A stretch of DNA of 19,311 bases. Source: Betaproteobacteria bacterium TMED41. Lineage in GTDB: Bacteria > Pseudomonadota > Gammaproteobacteria > Burkholderiales > Burkholderiaceae_A. Position 1 is the stretch's first letter; every line of letters begins with the position of its first letter. Location of the stretch: assembly GCA_002167365.1 (NCBI GenBank), contig NHCU01000023.1, forward strand, positions 2,459 through 21,769, given 5' to 3'. Of the stretch, positions 13,265 through 19,311 are shown in pieces. The position numbers were made by a program, and so were the translations under genes. The notes under the pieces were generated by a model. That model was not told where the DNA came from, searched no databases, and worked only from the letters and a program-made list of their open reading frames with translations.

Positions 13265-14569
13265 TTACGTCGACACTAAGCTTACGACCGCTTGAGCAGC
13301 GATGCCTTCTTCTCTACCAATATAACCTAATTTTTCAGTCGTTGTTGCTTTAACGTTAACAAGCTCACAATTCGTATCTTCCTTCAAGTTTTTTACCATT
13401 TGAACAATGTAAAACTTTAATTTTGGTTTTTCTGCAATAATTGTGCTGTCAATTTGATTGATCATTAGACCGTTTTTTGAAATTTTTTCAACCACCAATC
13501 TCAATAAAACTCGGCTATCAACATTTTCATATTTTTTTTCGTTATCAGGAAATAGTTTGCCTATATCTCCTAATCCTCCCGCACCTATAACCGCGTCAAT
13601 AATTGCATGAATTAACACATCTGCATCTGAGTGCCCCATGAGCCCGGTATCATGATCAATCGCCACACCTCCCAGTATTAATTTTCTTCCTTTGGCAAGT
13701 GCGTGCACATCAAACCCCTGCCCTATGTAAAAACCCTTGGGGTAATTATTTTTAGTTTCTTTCTTTAATTGAGTTTCCAAGAAATTTAAATCTCGCGGTT
13801 CTGTAATTTTTAGGTTCAACAAGTCTCCATGAACCAAAATTGGAAATTTGCCAGTAGCCTCCATAGCACTTGACTCATCGGTTACGTTAGCAACTGATTG
13901 TAATGCTAACAAGAGTTGTTGAATTGGAAAAATTTGAGGTGTTTGTGCAACCCAACAACTTTCTCTTGGAAGTGTTTTTTCAATATAATTAAATTTACTT
14001 TCTGAATTGTTTATTTTCTCTCTTTTTAATGTGTCATTTACCGGAAGTGCCAATATACCTCCAGAACTATTCTCGCAAATGGCATCCCAAAGGCGATGTA
14101 ATGAATTTTTGGTCAAACCAGGTCTGGCAGCATCATGAACAAGCACCCAATCTTTTGGATCAGCCACTTTACTAATTATTGTCAATCCTGCAAGAACAGA
14201 TCCTTTTCTGGTCTCTTCCCCTACTTTAAGAGCAACTACGGGGACTTTTAAGGAGATGTCATTTAAGATTTGAGATTCAATGTCTAGTTTCTCAAAGTAC
14301 ACGTCATCTTTGGCTAAAACCACAAGTATTCCTGCGAGGTTTGCTTCATTGGGTAGAAAACCAAGGGCAGAAATACTTTTTTTCAAAATAACTTCGTTAC
14401 AAATAGTTTGATATTGTTTTGGTACTCTCTCACCAAAACGCAAGCCCTTGCCAGCTGAAGGAATGATTCCCCACATTACTTTATCTGTAGTCGAGTGTCT
14501 TGAGCGTAATTGTTTTAAGATACTCTGAACATAATTAATATTTTCATGAAGAACTTTTTTTTTAAGCAT
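13265..14569 (-). CDS. ispDF: Bifunctional IspD-IspF, two MEP-pathway isoprenoid enzymes fused
   Basis: The 434-residue protein combines IspD (MEP cytidylyltransferase) and IspF (2-C-methyl-D-erythritol 2,4-cyclodiphosphate synthase). The IspD part, about 32-265, shows the CTP-binding loop PSAGKGLRFGERVPKQY, then VHDAARPG and AQTPQIF. The IspF part, from about 279, begins GFYIGQGFDVH with zinc ligands Asp287, His289 and His321 (GHSDADVLIH) and ends KATTTEKLGYIGREEGI. The linker is only about ten residues. The first ATG gives a 31-residue N-terminal extension not usual in IspD, with 9 A right after the start. The ATG at codon 32 (14476), just before WGIIPSAG, is a real alternative. Neither has a Shine-Dalgarno sequence. 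Divergent from mfd, it heads the ispDF/tsaB-rimI/holD unit. Confidence 0.93.
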   Translation of the reverse strand: MLKKKVLHENINYVQSILKQLRSRHSTTDKVMWGIIPSAGKGLRFGERVPKQYQTICNEVILKKSISALGFLPNEANLAGILVVLAKDDVYFEKLDIESQILNDISLKVPVVALKVGEETRKGSVLAGLTIISKVADPKDWVLVHDAARPGLTKNSLHRLWDAICENSSGGILALPVNDTLKREKINNSESKFNYIEKTLPRESCWVAQTPQIFPIQQLLLALQSVANVTDESSAMEATGKFPILVHGDLLNLKITEPRDLNFLETQLKKETKNNYPKGFYIGQGFDVHALAKGRKLILGGVAIDHDTGLMGHSDADVLIHAIIDAVIGAGGLGDIGKLFPDNEKKYENVDSRVLLRLVVEKISKNGLMINQIDSTIIAEKPKLKFYIVQMVKNLKEDTNCELVNVKATTTEKLGYIGREEGIAAQAVVSLVST

Positions 14570-14608
14570 GTTAGTGTCTATTATCTATAACTGTACTTTA
14601 CAAATTTC
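14570..14608. promoter_or_regulatory. Short divergent region between ispDF and mfd
   Basis: Only 39 bases lie between the opposed ATGs. The core TATTATCTATAA can be read as a -10-like box on either strand (TATTAT on plus, GATAAT on minus), which would leave very short leaders. No matching -35 boxes are seen. If ispDF starts at its codon 32, the region widens to 132 bases. Confidence 0.3.
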
Positions 14609-17600
14609 ATGTTACACGAGTTAAACTTAGCAAAAATTCATAATTCTAAACATTCGGGTATTGGAAAAAAAATATCTCTGCCGATTCCAACAGGTTCTGC
14701 AGATAGCCTTATGCTGGCTTACTGGATAAAAACTGCAGAAACTCTAAAAAAAAATGGTTCAGGTTGTAACAGAATTATTATATGTGATACCCAAGAAACT
14801 GCTCAACGGTTAACTGAAGAAATAAATTTTTTTATTCCTGAGAAAACTATCAAATTCTTTCCTGACTGGGAAACATTACCATATGAACCATTCTCACCAC
14901 ATCAAGATTTAATATCAGACAGATTACTTTGTTTGTATGAGGCAACTACCGCAAAGCTAGACGCCATCATAATTGGTGCTGAATCGTCTATGATGAGGAT
15001 TGCGCCTCCAAGCTTTTTAGCTGCCAATACATTTTTTTTTAAAAAAACTCAAATTGTTTCTATTCAGAACATAAAGAAACAATTACAGATTGCTGGTTAT
15101 GCTCCTGTAAATCAAGTTGTATCACCAGGTGAATATGCACTAAGAGGAAACATTATTGATATTTTTCCTATGGGCAGTGATCTCCCTTTTCGAGTTGAAT
15201 TTTTTGATGATGAAATTGAAACAATAAGGCTTTTTGATCCTGATACACAGCAAAGTATTCACCCAGTAAATGAAATTAGAATTTTACCAAGCAAAGAGTT
15301 TTTAAATAATCAAAATAATGCAGATAGTTTCAGATCTAAATGGAGAGATACATTTGTTGGTGATCCAACAAAGTCAATCTTATACAAAGATGCTGGAACT
15401 GGAATATTTGGGGCAGGTATTGAATACTATATGCCCTTTTTACATGAGACTACTTCATCAATATTTGACTACTTATCTGAAAAGTCCGAAATTTTTTTAG
15501 TTGGTGATGTAGCTGACTCGTTAACAAAACACTATGAAGAGTTTTCCAGTAGATATAGATTTCTTAAACACGATAGCGAAAGACCAGTTTTAGAACCATC
15601 CAAAATTTCATTGCCCAATGAGGAATGGTTCAGCTTGTTAAAAAAATTTTCTGTTTATTCATTTAATAACAAAAACAATCAAAGCCCAATTATTGATGTG
15701 CCAAATGTAAAAACTGATTCAAAATCAAACCAACCCTATAGAGAACTCTCAAAAGTTCTTAACTCAAGACTTAATCAAAAAAAAATAACAATAATTTTTG
15801 CTGAAAATAAAGGTCGTGTTGCTACTGTTTCTTCAACCCTTTCAGAAAATAACATTAGGGTTAAGACAGTTGATTCTTGGAATGAAATTGAAGAAATAAT
15901 CATTAAATGTTTACATTCAAACCTCGATTCGCCATGTCTGATATGTGCTGGACCAATAAGCAAAGGTTTTGACTTGCCTTTTTTAAATACCTTAATAATT
16001 ACAGAACTAAATTTATTTAATGAACATATCAGAGCTAACAAGCGAGGCGCAAAAAAAGAACAAACAGATGTTGAAAATTTGATAAGAGATCTATCTGAAT
16101 TAAAAATTAATTCTCCCGTTGTTCACCTTGATCATGGAGTTGGCAGATATCAGGGTCTAGTTCATCTGGATACTGGAGACGGAGAAAATGAATTTCTTCA
16201 CTTACAGTACGCAAATGATACAAGTTTATATGTACCTGTATCTCAACTTCACATCATTAATAGATACACTGGCTCAGATAAAGACAGCACTCCATTACAT
16301 GCTTTGGGTTCAGACCAATGGGAAAAGGCAAAAAAACGAGCCGCCAAATTAGCCAGGGATACTGCTGCAGAACTTTTAAATTTGTATGCCAGAAGAGCTA
16401 TGAGAGTTGGTTTTTCCTACAGTTTGAATGCTAAAGATTATGAACGGTTCTGTGAAGGTTTTAGCTTTACAGAAACTCCAGATCAATTATCAACAATCCA
16501 TGCTGTGGTTCAAGATATGATTAGCCCCAAACCCATGGATAGACTGGTTTGTGGTGACGTAGGTTTTGGAAAAACTGAAGTTGCTCTGAGAGCAGCATTT
16601 ATTGCCGTCATGGATGGTAAACAAGTCGCAGTTTTAACACCGACAACTTTACTAGCCGAACAGCATTTTCAAACATTCACAGATAGATTCGCTGACTTAC
16701 CTGTAAAAATCAAAGAATTATCAAGATTTAGATCGCAAAAGGAAATCAATCTTTCTGTTAATGAAATTGAAAGTGGACTTGTTGACATAGTAATAGGTAC
16801 TCACAGATTAATTTCAAAAGAAATAAATTTCAAGGATCTTGGACTTTTGATAATTGATGAGGAACACAGGTTTGGGGTGAGACAAAAAGAAAAATTTAAA
16901 GAACTAAGATCTGAAGTTGATATTTTGACTTTAACAGCAACTCCAATTCCAAGAACATTAGCCATGAGCATGGAAGGAATTAGAGATTTTTCAGTTATAG
17001 CTACTGCCCCTCAAAAAAGGCTTTCCATCAAAACTCTTGTTCGGTATGAGAGTGAAATTACAGTTAAAGAGGCATTACACAGGGAATTAAAAAGAGGAGG
17101 GCAAGCATATGTTTTGCACAATGAAGTAAAAACTATTAAAAACAAAAAAGAGTTACTTAACAGAATTATACCTGAGGCTAGAATTGGTATTGCACATGGG
17201 AAGATGCCTGAGCGTGAGTTAGAGAGAGTGATGAAACAGTTCACCCAAAAGCAATTTAATATACTGCTATGTACAACAATAATTGAGACCGGTATTGATA
17301 TTCCCTCGGCCAATACAATAATAATATACAGGGCTGATAAGTTTGGTTTGGCCCAGCTACATCAACTCAGAGGAAGAGTGGGAAGGTCTCATCATCAAGC
17401 TTATGCTTATTTGCTCACTCCAGAAAAATGTAATTTAACTTCCGATGCAGTAAAACGACTTGACGCAATTCAGTCAATGGAAGAGTTAGGCTCTGGTTTT
17501 TTTCTTGCTCTCCACGATATGGAAATTAGAGGTGCTGGTGAAGTCTTAGGTGATCAACAATCAGGTAATATTTCTGAAATCGGCTTTAGCTTATACGCAG

Positions 17601-18121
17601 ATATGTTAAAACATGCGGTAGATTCTCTAAAAAATGGTAATGAACCAGACTTAGAAGCGCCACTTAAAGCAACCATAGAAATTAATTTTCATCTTCCAGC
17701 ACTTTTGCCAAAAAATTATTGCCCTGATGTTCACCAAAGGCTTACAATTTATAAACGTTTGGCAAATACTAAAGAACACAAACAACTGGAATTAATTGAA
17801 GGTGAATTAATTGACAGGTTTGGGAAAATTCCTGCCGAAACAGCCGTTCTTATTGAAGTACATAAATTTAGACAGAATGCAGCCTCTATTGGAATTCAAA
17901 AAATTGATGTCACAAATGAATTCATCATAGTTCAATTTGAAGAAACTCCAAACCTAGATCCCGAAAAAATAATCGATCTTGTAAAAAATGATGCAAGATT
18001 TAAACTTCTAGGGCCAATAAGACTAAAATTTTCAGTTGAGAGTACTAATTTAAAGAGTAGGTCCAAAAATGTGAACGAGTTTCTCTCCTTACTAACATCA
18101 CCTAGCAAATTAGCAGCTTAG
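14609..18121 (+). CDS. mfd: Mfd, transcription-repair coupling factor
   Basis: Mfd is a DNA translocase that pushes stalled RNA polymerase off lesions and recruits UvrA. The 1170 residues match the family (about 1150). The N-terminal UvrB-like module includes FPDWETLPYEPFSPH and the GEYALRGNIIDIFP motif. A central RNA-polymerase-interacting domain follows (VHLDHGVGRYQGL, then YVPVSQLHII). The superfamily 2 translocase has Walker A GDVGFGKTE at 649-657, the DEEH box at 750-753, TATPIPRTLAMSMEG, and a C-terminal motif RGRVGRSHHQAYAYLL. The C-terminal regulatory domain is present and ends near LLTSPSKLAA. A 9 T plus 7 A tract (15032-15047) is in frame. No Shine-Dalgarno sequence precedes the ATG. 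Its stop is four bases from the convergent mrp stop. Confidence 0.98.
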   Translation: MLHELNLAKIHNSKHSGIGKKISLPIPTGSADSLMLAYWIKTAETLKKNGSGCNRIIICDTQETAQRLTEEINFFIPEKTIKFFPDWETLPYEPFSPHQDLISDRLLCLYEATTAKLDAIIIGAESSMMRIAPPSFLAANTFFFKKTQIVSIQNIKKQLQIAGYAPVNQVVSPGEYALRGNIIDIFPMGSDLPFRVEFFDDEIETIRLFDPDTQQSIHPVNEIRILPSKEFLNNQNNADSFRSKWRDTFVGDPTKSILYKDAGTGIFGAGIEYYMPFLHETTSSIFDYLSEKSEIFLVGDVADSLTKHYEEFSSRYRFLKHDSERPVLEPSKISLPNEEWFSLLKKFSVYSFNNKNNQSPIIDVPNVKTDSKSNQPYRELSKVLNSRLNQKKITIIFAENKGRVATVSSTLSENNIRVKTVDSWNEIEEIIIKCLHSNLDSPCLICAGPISKGFDLPFLNTLIITELNLFNEHIRANKRGAKKEQTDVENLIRDLSELKINSPVVHLDHGVGRYQGLVHLDTGDGENEFLHLQYANDTSLYVPVSQLHIINRYTGSDKDSTPLHALGSDQWEKAKKRAAKLARDTAAELLNLYARRAMRVGFSYSLNAKDYERFCEGFSFTETPDQLSTIHAVVQDMISPKPMDRLVCGDVGFGKTEVALRAAFIAVMDGKQVAVLTPTTLLAEQHFQTFTDRFADLPVKIKELSRFRSQKEINLSVNEIESGLVDIVIGTHRLISKEINFKDLGLLIIDEEHRFGVRQKEKFKELRSEVDILTLTATPIPRTLAMSMEGIRDFSVIATAPQKRLSIKTLVRYESEITVKEALHRELKRGGQAYVLHNEVKTIKNKKELLNRIIPEARIGIAHGKMPERELERVMKQFTQKQFNILLCTTIIETGIDIPSANTIIIYRADKFGLAQLHQLRGRVGRSHHQAYAYLLTPEKCNLTSDAVKRLDAIQSMEELGSGFFLALHDMEIRGAGEVLGDQQSGNISEIGFSLYADMLKHAVDSLKNGNEPDLEAPLKATIEINFHLPALLPKNYCPDVHQRLTIYKRLANTKEHKQLELIEGELIDRFGKIPAETAVLIEVHKFRQNAASIGIQKIDVTNEFIIVQFEETPNLDPEKIIDLVKNDARFKLLGPIRLKFSVESTNLKSRSKNVNEFLSLLTSPSKLAA

Positions 18122-18125
18122 CTGT

Positions 18126-19217
18126 CTAATCATTTTTAATTATAATTTTAGGGAATTTGCTTTTCAGATTCTTATGCATTTTTGATATTTGTAAACCTAA
18201 ATCTAAGGCTATTTTTTTATATATTCCTGCTATTAAAGAATCAGGGGAGGCAATTACAGTTGGGTTGCCGGAGTCTGCATCTTTTCTTATGTTGGTGTTT
18301 AAAGGTAACGAACCAAGAAAATGAGTGGAATATTCCTCGCATAAACTTTCTCCACCTCCTTGACCAAACAAATGTTCAGTGTTTTCACACTTTGGGCATA
18401 CATAAACACCCATATTTTCAATAACTCCAATTATTGGAACAGAAACTTTTTCAAACATCTTAAGACCTTTGCGAGCATCAAGAACCGCAATTTCCTGAGG
18501 AGTTGTGACAATGATTGCACCAGTTAAAGGTACTTTTTGGGCAAGGGTTAGGTGTATATCCCCTGTCCCTGGAGGCATGTCTATTAATAAATAATCAAGA
18601 TTATCCCAAGCAGTTTGCCTAAGCAACTGATCAAGAGCTTGAGTAACCATGGGACCTCTCCAAACCATTGCTTGATCCTTTGGAACAAGAAAGCCAATTG
18701 AATTAGCTTGCAAATTATGTCCTAACATTGGTAGGAATTTCTGACCATCTAATGATTCAGGTTTGCCTTTAATTCCGAGCATTGTAGGAATACTAGGTCC
18801 ATAGATATCAGCATCAAGTATACCTACATTTGCACCCTCGGATGATAATGCTAGGGCTAAATTTACGGTAGTTGTTGATTTTCCAACTCCTCCTTTTCCA
18901 GATGCAATGGCGACAATATTTTTTACACCAGATATTAGTTGAGTGTTACCTTCAGCAGAGTGACTTGAAATATTTGTGGTAATTTTTACTTCCGTTTCAT
19001 ATGAAGCATCAATTGATTTTATTAACCTTGCTATTTCAGAAGATAACATTTCATGTTTGCTTTGAGCTGGGAAACCAATCTGTAGTTCAATATCAACTTT
19101 GTTATCAATTACATCAATTTTTTTTAGCATCTCATAAGTAACTGAAATTTGATTGTCAGATTTATCATTAAGATCATTCAAAACTAGCTTTTTTATCAAT
19201 TCAACATCCAAAATCAC
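18126..19217 (-). CDS. apbC: Mrp/ApbC, P-loop iron-sulfur cluster carrier (GTG start)
   Basis: Mrp (ApbC) is a MinD/ParA-type ATPase that binds and delivers [4Fe-4S] clusters in the cytoplasm. The 363-residue protein has an N-terminal MIP18/DUF59 domain (about 1-85). The nucleotide-binding domain has the deviant Walker A GKGGVGKST at 107-115, DADIYGPSIP at 135-144 and Walker B with LLIDMPPGTGD at 210-220. The cluster-binding pair Cys274 and Cys277 is in VCPKC. The start is GTG at 19217-19215: an in-frame TAG lies two codons upstream, GGAG sits eight bases before the GTG, and the next in-frame ATG (codon 30) would delete part of DUF59. In many Betaproteobacteria this gene borders metG, which is not seen here. 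It likely follows the partial gene at the right edge in one operon. Confidence 0.96.
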   Translation of the reverse strand: MILDVELIKKLVLNDLNDKSDNQISVTYEMLKKIDVIDNKVDIELQIGFPAQSKHEMLSSEIARLIKSIDASYETEVKITTNISSHSAEGNTQLISGVKNIVAIASGKGGVGKSTTTVNLALALSSEGANVGILDADIYGPSIPTMLGIKGKPESLDGQKFLPMLGHNLQANSIGFLVPKDQAMVWRGPMVTQALDQLLRQTAWDNLDYLLIDMPPGTGDIHLTLAQKVPLTGAIIVTTPQEIAVLDARKGLKMFEKVSVPIIGVIENMGVYVCPKCENTEHLFGQGGGESLCEEYSTHFLGSLPLNTNIRKDADSGNPTVIASPDSLIAGIYKKIALDLGLQISKMHKNLKSKFPKIIIKND

Positions 19218-19225
19218 AAACTATT

Positions 19226-19229
19226 CTCC
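19226..19229 (-). promoter_or_regulatory. GGAG ribosome-binding site that sets the apbC GTG start
   Basis: GGAG on the minus strand lies eight bases before the GTG. An in-frame stop between the two rules out any longer version of the protein. Confidence 0.6.
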
Positions 19230-19237
19230 AAAATACA

Positions 19238-19311
19238 TTAAATTAGTCCATCGAAAATCAAAACTGGCACTAAATCCCCAATTTTTACATTTACAGTATC
19301 GTGCTCAAGTA
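19238..19311 (-). CDS. Possible C-terminal end of a gene entering from the right edge
   Basis: One minus-strand frame is open from the window edge to a TAA at 19240-19238. It gives 23 residues, including DTVNVKIGDLVPVLIFDG, of alternating hydrophobic and polar character like a beta-rich domain end. The other two minus frames stop within seven codons. The stop lies 20 bases before the apbC GTG with its ribosome-binding site in between, the spacing expected inside an operon. I do not recognise the protein, and 23 residues are too few to name it. The stretch could also be non-coding upstream DNA. Confidence 0.35.
   Translation of the reverse strand, partial: LEHDTVNVKIGDLVPVLIFDGLI

Noticed and set aside
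18108..18126. Small inverted repeat CAGC-TTA-GCTG at the mfd/apbC junction as a terminator
   Set aside because: The stem is only four pairs and no T-run follows on either strand.
1..19311. CRISPR array, insertion sequence, prophage, toxin-antitoxin or defence island
   Set aside because: No spaced direct repeats, transposase, phage gene or paired small toxin/antitoxin genes were seen; nearly all DNA is explained by housekeeping genes.

Overview
This is chromosomal housekeeping DNA from an AT-rich (by eye about one third G+C), densely packed, probably genome-reduced proteobacterium. Gene content and order point to Betaproteobacteria, probably a Burkholderiales-related lineage: tRNA-Leu / tig / clpP / clpX / lon on one strand, alr divergent from a stand-alone lplT with radA after alr, and ispD-ispF sequences divergent from mfd. 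Assignment to a named clade would need a phylogeny.

Layout. (1) 1-4529, minus strand: tRNA-Leu(UAG), a small membrane protein of unknown function, trigger factor, ClpP, ClpX and the N-terminal third of Lon. Read from 4529 down to 1, this is a protein-folding and proteolysis cluster. (2) 4591-7754, plus strand: hpnC-hpnD-hpnE, a tightly coupled three-gene cassette that converts farnesyl diphosphate to squalene through hydroxysqualene. (3) 7729-10232, minus strand: alr followed by radA (alanine racemase for cell wall; branch-migration helicase). (4) 10287-11561, plus strand: the LplT-type transporter. (5) 11558-14569, minus strand: a fused ispD-ispF gene, a fused tsaB-rimI gene and a small gene that best fits holD (DNA polymerase III psi). 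(6) 14609-18121, plus strand: mfd. (7) 18126-19311, minus strand: mrp/apbC, preceded by what looks like the last codons of another gene entering from the right edge.

The isoprenoid steps are split across the window: IspDF supplies two reactions of the MEP pathway, whose product ultimately feeds the farnesyl diphosphate used by HpnC and HpnD. No squalene-hopene cyclase is in view, so the fate of squalene is open.

Genes are packed with very short gaps. Several start codons overlap upstream stops (GTGA, ATGA, TAATG), convergent gene pairs overlap or nearly touch with no room for intrinsic terminators, and no intergenic stretch reaches 300 bases. I see no CRISPR array, insertion sequence, prophage, toxin-antitoxin pair or clear defence system. 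The points most worth checking are the two adjacent gene fusions, the divergent holD candidate, the unknown small membrane protein between tRNA-Leu and tig, and the isolated squalene cassette.
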